Positions 38,594 through 45,685 of a DNA stretch of 64,000 bases are shown here, one piece after another. The DNA comes from Elusimicrobiota bacterium (GTDB lineage Bacteria; Elusimicrobiota; Elusimicrobia; JACQPE01), in contig JACPAN010000006.1 in assembly GCA_016180815.1 (NCBI GenBank), positions 1-64,000 on the forward strand, read 5' to 3'. The notes beneath the pieces are model-generated. The model saw nothing but the letters and a program-made list of their open reading frames with translations, ran no database searches and was not told the DNA's origin. The position numbers and the translations under genes were made by a program. Each line of letters starts with the position of its first letter. Positions within the stretch are counted from its first letter, which is position 1.

Positions 38594-40381
38594 ATGATTA
38601 TTCGCAATTTCAAGATCGAAAATTTTAGAGGAATTTACCGCGCAGACCTTAATTTTACCAAGCACAACCTATTTGTTGGACCAAATAGCGTTGGAAAGTC
38701 AACGATCTTAGAATCTTTGGATTTGCTTTTAGGACCAGAACGCCTACGCAGTCCCGACGCAATTAACGAACACGATTTTTATCGTAGTAAGTATCTGGAC
38801 GCCGAAAAGAAACCAATCGAGATCAAAATCGAATGCGTATTCATCGCCCTGACCAAAAGGGAAAAAACTACATTTTTTAGCCACCTTGAGTTTTGGAATA
38901 AAAATGAAAACCGACTACTCAGTTCCTCGGAAGTTTCACCAGAAGAAACCGATGAAGAAGCGATTGAGCCGGCTTTGAGGATAGCTTTCAGGGGGAGGTA
39001 CGACCCCGAAGAAGATGAATTTATAGCCACAACGTATTTTTCACATCCGCCTGTTGAATCGCACGAAGAGCCTGAATTGGTTACCAGCAAGCATAAGCGT
39101 GAATTCGGTTTCTTGTTTTTGAGGTCATTGCGAACAGGCGCCCGAGCCCTCACGCTAGAAAGAGGGTCGTTATTGGATATCGTCCTCCAATTGAAAGAAG
39201 TGCGCCCAGGAACTTGGGAGCGCGTGCTCGACGTCTTAAGAAAGATTGGCCCGACTTTAGATCAAGACGCCGATTTTAGGTCAATATTGAATTCAATCGA
39301 GAATCAAGTCAATCACTACATTCCCATTAAACGGGCAGGCAAGGCGTCAGAGTTCCAAGTTACGAAATTGACACGGGAAAGCTTGCGAAAAACAGCGTCC
39401 CTTTTCGTGGCGTCGCGCACGAATGATACTTTGGTTCCTTTTCAAAATATCGGCCACGGTGCAGCGAATGTTTTTGTATTGGCACTGTTAACCTTCATTG
39501 CGGATCTTAAGGCTGAGAACGACCATAACGTTATTTTTGCGATGGAGGAGCCTGAAATTGCACTGCCCCCTTATACGCAGAGAAAGATCGTTGAACAGCT
39601 CAAGAAAAAAAGCAACCAATGCCTTTTTACAAGCCATTCCCCTTATGTCGCCGAATCGTTCATTCCTAATGATTTATTCGTGATTCAGCGAGATGGAACG
39701 GACACTCTCCGCGCTTCTCCTATCCCAGAAAATTCAACCATTAAACAAAAAACTCTCCATCGAGAATTTCGGATCCGATTTGCCGAAGGATTATTGAGTA
39801 AAGGAATTCTTGCCGTAGAGGGGCCTTCCGACCAGTCCGCTCTTGTCATTGCTTCAAGAAAAATGAGCGAGGCGGATCCGTCATATTCCTCGCCTGACGT
39901 GTTGGGAATTGCGGTAATTGAAGTCGGAGGCGACGGAAGCCTTCCCAAGTTCGGCTCTTTTTTTAAGTCTTTGGGAATAAAATCATTCGCCTTCTACGAC
40001 AATCAGAAGGACGCAAATCATAAGCAGGAGATTCAATCAGCTTTTGATATCGCAAAGGACCATCAGTGTGCGGGAATTGAAGAATTAATTTGTGGAGAAT
40101 TACCCCTGGGGGTTATCAATCAGTTTTTAACTGAGTGCCAAAGTTGGTCAGATTATCCCCAACATATTTCTATTCCTCAAGCGTCCTCGGAAGAAGAGAA
40201 AAGAAAACTTGTGACTGAAATTCTGAAGGCCAGGAAAGGGGCAGGATACACGGCGAGGTTGCTTGATCTCGTCCCCCCAGAAAATTTACCAACACAAATC
40301 TGTGAATTTCTAAAGGAAATTGAAACGTTTGTGAACAATTCCGAATCCGCTGCACCGGACGATTCTCCATTGGAGCTATGA
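38594..40381 (+). CDS. OLD-family ATPase-nuclease (GajA/class 2 OLD-like)
   Basis: 595 residues. ABC-type ATPase with Walker A GPNSVGKST (29-37), Walker B NVIFAMEEPEIALP, and a SHSPYVAESF switch, followed by a Toprim nuclease with AVEGPSD (Glu 409), a GG-containing strand and FYDNQKD (Asp 469). This is the order of class 2 OLD proteins; these are coupled to a UvrD-like helicase in the Gabija defence system, exactly as here. It probably nicks or cuts phage DNA when nucleotide levels change. Four-base overlap with the helicase gene. Confidence 0.88.
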   Translation: MIIRNFKIENFRGIYRADLNFTKHNLFVGPNSVGKSTILESLDLLLGPERLRSPDAINEHDFYRSKYLDAEKKPIEIKIECVFIALTKREKTTFFSHLEFWNKNENRLLSSSEVSPEETDEEAIEPALRIAFRGRYDPEEDEFIATTYFSHPPVESHEEPELVTSKHKREFGFLFLRSLRTGARALTLERGSLLDIVLQLKEVRPGTWERVLDVLRKIGPTLDQDADFRSILNSIENQVNHYIPIKRAGKASEFQVTKLTRESLRKTASLFVASRTNDTLVPFQNIGHGAANVFVLALLTFIADLKAENDHNVIFAMEEPEIALPPYTQRKIVEQLKKKSNQCLFTSHSPYVAESFIPNDLFVIQRDGTDTLRASPIPENSTIKQKTLHREFRIRFAEGLLSKGILAVEGPSDQSALVIASRKMSEADPSYSSPDVLGIAVIEVGGDGSLPKFGSFFKSLGIKSFAFYDNQKDANHKQEIQSAFDIAKDHQCAGIEELICGELPLGVINQFLTECQSWSDYPQHISIPQASSEEEKRKLVTEILKARKGAGYTARLLDLVPPENLPTQICEFLKEIETFVNNSESAAPDDSPLEL

Positions 40382-42111
40382 AACTCTCTGCGGGACAGCA
40401 GCAAGTTATTGAAAGCAACAAGGATTTGCTGGTTTTGGGTAGCCCGGGCGCAGGAAAAACAACGGTGGGATTATTGAAGGCTCGCCATCGGGTAGCCAAC
40501 GGTCTTGAAGATCATCAGAGAGTTCTTTTCTTGAGCTTTTCAAACAGTGCTGTTTATCAAATTCAAAATGCCGCCGATATTAGTTTATCGTTGCAAGATC
40601 GGAAAAAACTTCAAGTTCGCACCTTTCATTCGCTGTGTTTTGAATTACTGAAATGTTACGGCGGTCTCCTTGGGGCAAAACTTCCCATCGGTATTTTCCC
40701 GCCAGAAGATGAAAACATTAATGATAATCAAGATATGCGACGTGTTGCCAGAGAAACTGGGATGGTCACCTTTAATTTGCTAGTGGTCTTCGCCAAGGAA
40801 CTGCTGGGGCGGTCCCGATCCATAGCTGAAGTTTTTAGACACAAATATCCACTGGTCATTGTGGACGAATTCCAGGACACCGATGACACGGAATGGGACT
40901 TGATTAACACCATGACACAAGGGGGCCAATTGGTCTGTTTGGCGGACCCACACCAACGCATCTACGATTTCCGTCCTGGTGTAACTGAAAAAAGAATCGA
41001 GATTCTTCGGCAGACAAGAAACCCCCACGTAATTGATCTTGCTGGGGATAATTTCAGAAGCCCCCAAAGCACCGTGTCACAGATCGCTTCTTATGTGCTT
41101 GATCCTTCGGTGCGGGTGACGATGAATGGAAACGTGCTTTTTAATACTTACCAGTATCAAAATCAATGTGGGGTTGTGTTGAAGAGGGCCGTGGTTGACC
41201 TGGAGAAAAAAATAGCGCAAGACAATGGTATTCCCAGGCCCTCGGTAGCGATAGTGGCCGCCAGCAATGATACCGTCCAGATAATCTCCGATTGGTTGTC
41301 TAAAAAAACACCAACGGCAAATTTCGTGTTACGTCATGATATTTTGGTGGATGACAATGCCTTAATGCATTCCTGGAAGACGCTGGCGCGCTTTATGGAA
41401 TTTGCCGGTGGCGACGGGATAAATTCCAAGATAGCCGCTCTTATGCAAACAATGGCAGATTTCTATAAATACAGAAATTCGAAATCAGCTAATCAACAAG
41501 CCGATAAGCTACTTCGGTGGAGTTCAATGTTAAATACTGGGCAAATCCCGCGAGCTACCCAAACGCCCAAAAAAATAACGGACTGCTTGAATAAAATTGG
41601 CTCCATACCCTGGTCAGGCAATCCCACAGAAGATGTTGATAGAACATTGCAAGCCTTATCTCAATGCAAAGACAGCTATCTCTCGCCCATTACCCAGTAC
41701 ATCAGATTTAAGCCGCCGTGCCGGATGGGAGACAAGATTACTGGAAAAGTATCCGAGTTTTATAAGGATAATCGTGGCTATTTGGGCATGCTTGATCCTT
41801 TCAGGAGATGGTTAGTCCAAGATCGGATTGCGGACCGTTTCAAAAAACCTTTCGGCCGCATCCTTATGACCATGCATAAATGCAAGGGGCGCGAGTATGA
41901 CGGTATGGTAATTTTTGATGGACTTTATGATCCTCACAGAATTACTCTCCGAGGAGATCGTCAGCCCTACTGGAACAGCCGTAGAGTTTTACGAGTGGCA
42001 ATTTCACGAGCAAGGCATAAGGTAGCCGTGGTTTACCCAAAAAACAATCCTTCGCCTGTATTATCATTCTTATTGCCTCAAGCATCTTCGAATCTAGCAG
42101 TTGTCAATTAA
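40378..42111 (+). CDS. UvrD/Rep-like helicase (GajB-like partner)
   Basis: 577 residues, ATGA overlap with the OLD gene. Superfamily 1 motor: Walker A GSPGAGKTT (21-29), DEFQDTDD box (163-170), ADPHQRIYDFRPG, and motif VI VAISRARHKVAVV near 540. It is shorter than UvrD and lacks its C-terminal Tudor part, as GajB proteins do. It should bind DNA ends or replication products and signal the OLD nuclease. The pair is therefore most simply a Gabija-type module carried inside the same operon as the SNF2/Mod/Res genes. Confidence 0.88.
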   Translation: MKLSAGQQQVIESNKDLLVLGSPGAGKTTVGLLKARHRVANGLEDHQRVLFLSFSNSAVYQIQNAADISLSLQDRKKLQVRTFHSLCFELLKCYGGLLGAKLPIGIFPPEDENINDNQDMRRVARETGMVTFNLLVVFAKELLGRSRSIAEVFRHKYPLVIVDEFQDTDDTEWDLINTMTQGGQLVCLADPHQRIYDFRPGVTEKRIEILRQTRNPHVIDLAGDNFRSPQSTVSQIASYVLDPSVRVTMNGNVLFNTYQYQNQCGVVLKRAVVDLEKKIAQDNGIPRPSVAIVAASNDTVQIISDWLSKKTPTANFVLRHDILVDDNALMHSWKTLARFMEFAGGDGINSKIAALMQTMADFYKYRNSKSANQQADKLLRWSSMLNTGQIPRATQTPKKITDCLNKIGSIPWSGNPTEDVDRTLQALSQCKDSYLSPITQYIRFKPPCRMGDKITGKVSEFYKDNRGYLGMLDPFRRWLVQDRIADRFKKPFGRILMTMHKCKGREYDGMVIFDGLYDPHRITLRGDRQPYWNSRRVLRVAISRARHKVAVVYPKNNPSPVLSFLLPQASSNLAVVN

Positions 42112-42112
42112 A

Positions 42113-42787
42113 ATGTGCGGACGCTATTCCCAAACCGCTGACATTGAGGAATTGGCGGATCATTTTTGTTTTGAAGATGAGAAGATAAATTTTAAACCCA
42201 GGTACAACATCGCTCCCGGCCAGGAAGCGCCCATCGTGATCTGGGAGGAAATCAAGCTTTGCAAGCATACTCGTTGGGGTCTTGTTCCCTTCTGGGCCAG
42301 GGAGGAGGCCGTCGGCTACAAGATGATCAATGCCCGGGCGGAAACGCTCACGCAGAAATCAACCTTCAAGAAGTCCTTTGAGCGTAAGCGCTGCTTGGTT
42401 TTGGCGGATGGTTTTTACGAATGGCGCAAGATCGACGGCATCAAGAGAAAAATTCCCATGCGAATTATGCTCAAAAACAAGGAGCCTTTCGCATTCGCCG
42501 GCCTTTGGGACGTCTGGAAGAAACCGGATGGCAGCGAGCTTCGTTCGTTCACGATAATCACCACCGAACCCAACGATTTTATGCGCCCCATCCACAATCG
42601 GATGCCGGTTATCTTGCGGCAAAAAGATGAGGAGATGTGGTTAGATCCGGACCTAAAAGATACCTCGAAACTTCTGCCATTGCTGGCACCTTATTCGTCG
42701 AAGGAAATGGGTGCGTACGAAGTCTCGACCATTGTGAATTCGCCGCAGAACGACGATCCACAGTGTATTGTTCCCGTGAAGGTATAA
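42113..42787 (+). CDS. SRAP/HMCES (YedK-like) abasic-site protein
   Basis: 224 residues from ATG 42113, chosen so that Cys 2 becomes the N-terminal residue, as the chemistry requires. Motifs: MCGRYS start, NIAPGQ, WGLVPFW, MINARAET with the conserved Asn, ADGFYEW with the catalytic Glu, and the late NRMPVIL. These proteins form a thiazolidine link with abasic sites in single-stranded DNA and protect forks. It begins one base after the helicase stop. Whether it belongs to the defence operon or to general repair is open; SRAP genes are common in defence islands. Confidence 0.92.
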   Translation: MCGRYSQTADIEELADHFCFEDEKINFKPRYNIAPGQEAPIVIWEEIKLCKHTRWGLVPFWAREEAVGYKMINARAETLTQKSTFKKSFERKRCLVLADGFYEWRKIDGIKRKIPMRIMLKNKEPFAFAGLWDVWKKPDGSELRSFTIITTEPNDFMRPIHNRMPVILRQKDEEMWLDPDLKDTSKLLPLLAPYSSKEMGAYEVSTIVNSPQNDDPQCIVPVKV

Positions 42788-42793
42788 ACGGCA

Positions 42794-43480
42794 ATGAAAT
42801 CCGGGGCGTCCTTGAGGCACCTCTTATCGCCCAGCACGCTCAATCTTTTCCGAGATTGCGCGCGCTGTTTTTGGATGGAGAAGGTCAAGAGCATTAAACG
42901 GCCTCGCGGCATTTTTCCATCCTTGCCAGGAGGCATGGATCGCGTGATCAAAATCTACATGGACGGCTTCCGCTTGAAGAACACTCTTCCCCAAGAATTC
43001 GCCAAGGGAAATTTTGACGGCATTGGCCTTTTCCCAGACCAAGCAAAGCTGGATAAGTGGCGCAACTGGAGGACTGGGCTAAGATACGAGGATCGGAAAT
43101 CGGGTTCGGTGTTAAGCGGAGCCCTTGATGACCTGTTGGTCAAAGACGGCCTATATATACCCTTCGATTACAAGACAAAGGGGTCGCCGACCACCGAAGA
43201 GGCCGCAACGCTTTATTACCAAAACCAGATAGATTGCTACGCCCTGCTTCTAAAAGAAAACAGTCTACCGCCGGCCGATTTCGCTTACCTGCTTTACTAT
43301 TCGCCCAAGACCGTAAAGGAAAACGGACAAGTTCATTTTGAAATCCAACCCATAAGGCTATCGGCGGATCCGGAGCGCGCCAGGGAAACGTTTCGCGCGG
43401 CCATTGCATTGCTCAATCAAAGCGAGCCATCTGCTAACCACGGCTGCGAATATTGCTCGTGGTTTCTTAAAAAAACATGA
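42794..43480 (+). CDS. PD-(D/E)XK nuclease, Cas4/RecB-like
   Basis: 228 residues. LSPSTLNLFRDCARCFWM at the start is the typical RecB/Cas4 first helix; GALDDLLVKDG and FDYKTKG give the acidic and Asp/Lys catalytic residues, and QIDCYALLL is motif QhXXY. Cysteines at the N-terminus (DCARC) and C-terminus (GCEYC) could hold a 4Fe-4S cluster as in Cas4/AddB. No Cas1 or repeat array is nearby, so it is not an adaptation gene here. It follows the SRAP gene by six bases and ends at the island junction. Confidence 0.75.
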   Translation: MKSGASLRHLLSPSTLNLFRDCARCFWMEKVKSIKRPRGIFPSLPGGMDRVIKIYMDGFRLKNTLPQEFAKGNFDGIGLFPDQAKLDKWRNWRTGLRYEDRKSGSVLSGALDDLLVKDGLYIPFDYKTKGSPTTEEAATLYYQNQIDCYALLLKENSLPPADFAYLLYYSPKTVKENGQVHFEIQPIRLSADPERARETFRAAIALLNQSEPSANHGCEYCSWFLKKT

Positions 43481-43499
43481 GCGCGGCTTGTCCCCGGAG

Positions 43500-43766
43500 A
43501 TGCTGGCGGTGTTTGAGACGGGGGTTAAATACCACCTGATCCATGCTCTTGCCCTGTTGATTATAGCCTGGATTGCTGCCCAATATCCCTATCTCTTAAT
43601 CCGTTTATCTGGATGGCTGTTTTTTGCGGGAGTCTTGATTTTTTCGGCAAGCCTTTATCTTCTGGCAACCACCGGCGTCAAGGCTTGGGGAGCGGTCACC
43701 CCAATCGGCGGCCTTCTGCTTTTGGCAGGCTGGCTCTCTTTGGCCATAGGAATCGCCAAGGGATGA
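43500..43766 (+). pseudogene. DUF423 (YwdK-like) membrane protein, 5' truncated
   Basis: The visible part (SPEMLAVFETGVKYHLIHAL, then WLFFAGVLIFSASLYLLA and VTPIGGLLLLAGWLSLA) matches DUF423 closely from about family residue 35 to the end. The family's first transmembrane helix and its GAFGAH loop are missing; the frame upstream runs into the nuclease gene end and has no family-like residues. Three of the usual four membrane helices remain. The missing start lies at the border of the defence island, so insertion probably removed it. ATG 43500 is the first start but has no ribosome site. Confidence 0.7.
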
Positions 43767-44068
43767 ATCTGATGGACAATCTACCCGCCCAATATCATCC
43801 AGAGCCTGAGGTTATTGAACCTGAAGTTGTCGGCTATGAGAAAAAACCATCCTGGTGGACGCGGTTTAAGTCCCGGGCGTTGCTTAGCCTAATGATTGGG
43901 ATTGCTGGTCTTATTTTGAGCGCCGTTGGCGCCTTGTTGACCATTTCCATCATCGGAGCCGCCATCGGTATTCCGCTTTTACTGCTTGGAATCGGAGCCA
44001 TTGTCATGGCCGGGTATTTATTCCTTGGCGGTGGTAATTTTAGGGTAATCAGTCTTAGGAGCCGCTAA
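43763..44068 (+). CDS. Small membrane protein, unknown
   Basis: 101 residues from ATG 43763, overlapping the DUF423 stop (ATGA). An acidic first 35 residues precede two transmembrane segments (LMIGIAGLILSAVGALLT and GIPLLLLGIGAIVMAGYL). Tag follows with an overlap of one base. No family recognised; translation coupling makes it part of the same run. Confidence 0.6.
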   Translation: MNLMDNLPAQYHPEPEVIEPEVVGYEKKPSWWTRFKSRALLSLMIGIAGLILSAVGALLTISIIGAAIGIPLLLLGIGAIVMAGYLFLGGGNFRVISLRSR

Positions 44069-44652
44069 TGAGTACGCATGCGCCGGCAAAAATCAAGCGT
44101 TGCCCCTGGCCAGCGAATGACGAGCTTATGTTGCGTTACCACGACCAGGAGTGGGGCGTGCCAGTTTATGAGGACCGGAAAATTTTCGAATATTTAATTT
44201 TGGAGGCGTTCCAGGCCGGGCTCTCTTGGAAAACAGTGCTCTACAAGCGGCAAAATTTCCGTAAGGCATTCGCTAATTTTGATTTCAACAAAGTGGCGCG
44301 CTTTACGGCGCGCGAAGAGGCGCGGCTGGTCCAAGACGCGGGCATCATCCGCAACCGGGCTAAAATCAGCGCCGCCATTCATAATGCAAGCCGCTTTATC
44401 GAAGTACGCAAGGAATTCGGCGCGTTTTCCAAATACATGTGGTCTTGGGTCAAAGAAAATACCATTGTCCACAAATTGCGCACGCTCAAAGATTATCCCG
44501 TCAGCATCCCTGAGGCCCAGACCTGGGCCAAGGATATGAAGGCGAGAGGATTCAAATTTTTAGGGCCGACGGTCGTGTATGCCCACATGCAGGCCGTGGG
44601 CATGGTCAATGACCACACCGTGGATTGTTTCCGGCGGAACTCGAACGTATGA
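44068..44652 (+). CDS. tag: DNA-3-methyladenine glycosylase I (Tag)
   Basis: 194 residues, normal length. It removes 3-methyladenine from DNA as the first step of base excision repair. Motifs: RCPW near the start, YHDQEWGVP, EAFQAGLSWKTVL and the end HMQAVGMVNDHTVDC, with His and Cys residues that can hold the family's zinc. The stop overlaps the GIY-YIG gene (ATGA). It appears to be a chromosomal housekeeping gene in a small repair-related run. Confidence 0.93.
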   Translation: MSTHAPAKIKRCPWPANDELMLRYHDQEWGVPVYEDRKIFEYLILEAFQAGLSWKTVLYKRQNFRKAFANFDFNKVARFTAREEARLVQDAGIIRNRAKISAAIHNASRFIEVRKEFGAFSKYMWSWVKENTIVHKLRTLKDYPVSIPEAQTWAKDMKARGFKFLGPTVVYAHMQAVGMVNDHTVDCFRRNSNV

Positions 44653-44963
44653 CTGCCAAATACATCAAGATGATCCGGGGTATGAAGAAAGGCCGCAAGC
44701 GGGAGTGGTCGGTCTATGTTCTTCGTTGCGGGGACGGCACGCTTTACACGGGAATCGCCAAGGACGTGGACGCACGCATCAAACAGCACGGCAAAGGCAA
44801 AGGGGCCGCTTACACGCGCACCCATTTACCGGTGGAGCTGGTTTACAGGGAAAATAGCCTGACCCGGTCCCAGGCTTTGATTCGAGAGGCTAAGATCAAG
44901 AGGCTGCCGCGGCCCAAGAAGAAAGAGCTTGTCGCCTATACGGGCTACGCGCCAGAGAAATGA
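44649..44963 (+). CDS. GIY-YIG nuclease-like protein (YhbQ/UPF0213)
   Basis: 104 residues from ATG 44649. WSVYVLRCGDGTLYTGIAKD is a clear GIY-YIG start (YVL...YTG), followed by the conserved Arg in DVDARIKQH and a Glu in REAKIKRL, as in the small single-domain UPF0213 group. Such proteins may process DNA intermediates; exact role unknown. Overlaps Tag and the alternative oxidase gene by four bases each. Confidence 0.88.
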   Translation: MTAKYIKMIRGMKKGRKREWSVYVLRCGDGTLYTGIAKDVDARIKQHGKGKGAAYTRTHLPVELVYRENSLTRSQALIREAKIKRLPRPKKKELVAYTGYAPEK

Positions 44964-45607
44964 CGATTAAAGATTTCCAAGCCGAGCAGAACAAAACGCT
45001 GAATTCCCCGCGAAGATCATACGGCCTTTTAGCCAAGATGTTGTTTATAGGTATGGATATTGTTTACGGCCGAACCCGGACGCTTTCTAAATTCAAAGTG
45101 CTTGAGGTCATCGCGCGCGTTCCCTATCAATCCTGGGAGCATGTGGCCTACATCGCCATGACCCATACCTACGGCACGCCCGGCTTTGCCCGTCGCATCT
45201 TTGAATTCGTCAAGGAATCGCGCGACCAGCAGGATAACGAGCAGTGGCACCTGTTGATCCTGGAAGAGATAACGCAGAAAAAAGGCATCCGCGAGAATTT
45301 CTTTCTCTACCGCCTCTTGCCCCAGTTTATCGCTTTCTTTTACTACCACGTAAGCTGGCTGCTCTACGTGATGAAGCCGGCCTGGAGCTATTCACTTAAC
45401 GCGGACTTTGAGGACCACGCCGAACATGAATACATGGAGTTCGTAAAAGAGAATCCTCCTCTTGAGGCCGAGCCTTTCGACAGCGATTTTAAGCAGGACT
45501 ACGGGGACTTTAAGTCAGTCGCCGATCTATTCCGTAACATTGGCCTTGACGAGCGGTTGCATAAGAATGAGAGTCTCAATCGCATTCAGAAGGCCAGGTT
45601 TTTCTAG
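44960..45607 (+). CDS. aox: Alternative oxidase (diiron quinol oxidase)
   Basis: 215 residues. Non-proton-pumping quinol oxidase that reduces oxygen to water at a diiron site in the membrane surface. Iron ligand motifs: Glu in VLEVIARVP (about 49), NEQWHL (ExxH, about 95), Glu in FEDHAEHEYMEF, and DERLHKNES (ExxH). A hydrophobic segment FIAFFYYHVSWLLYVM fits the monotopic membrane region. Shorter than plant AOX but as in bacterial forms. Overlaps the GIY-YIG gene by four bases, so it is coupled to DNA-repair genes without an obvious reason. Confidence 0.88.
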   Translation: MTIKDFQAEQNKTLNSPRRSYGLLAKMLFIGMDIVYGRTRTLSKFKVLEVIARVPYQSWEHVAYIAMTHTYGTPGFARRIFEFVKESRDQQDNEQWHLLILEEITQKKGIRENFFLYRLLPQFIAFFYYHVSWLLYVMKPAWSYSLNADFEDHAEHEYMEFVKENPPLEAEPFDSDFKQDYGDFKSVADLFRNIGLDERLHKNESLNRIQKARFF

Positions 45608-45613
45608 CACGCT

Positions 45614-45630
45614 GGGCCCCTGTGGGGCCC
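45614..45630. terminator. GC-rich hairpin between converging genes
   Basis: GGGCCCC, loop TGT, GGGGCCC: a perfect seven-base stem at the end of the oxidase gene, 56 bases before the stop of the leftward antiporter gene. There is no T run, so intrinsic termination is uncertain; it may serve as a bidirectional pause or RNA 3'-end stabiliser. Confidence 0.4.
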
Positions 45631-45685
45631 CGGCTGGCACCCGAAGCACTGCGTAGGATGCTAGACGGCAAGCGGATTGTCCGAA

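Larger units (their letters stand above)
30458..43480 (+). other. Eight-gene defence island, one directional run
   Basis: XRE regulator, SNF2 helicase, Mod, Res, OLD nuclease, UvrD-like helicase, SRAP protein, PD-(D/E)XK nuclease, all rightward, with overlaps or gaps of 24 bases or less. The only clear promoter is before the XRE gene. That suggests one transcript of 13 kb. Left border follows the phage-like lysis genes, right border meets a 5'-truncated DUF423 gene. Confidence 0.75.

Noticed and set aside
42794-43480. Cas4 as sign of a CRISPR locus
   Set aside because: No repeat-spacer array, Cas1 or Cas2 is present in the window; the protein is only a member of the wider RecB/Cas4 nuclease group.
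44960-45607. Ferritin-like or rubrerythrin protein
   Set aside because: The spacing of the four Glu/His motifs and the monotopic hydrophobic segment fit alternative oxidase better.
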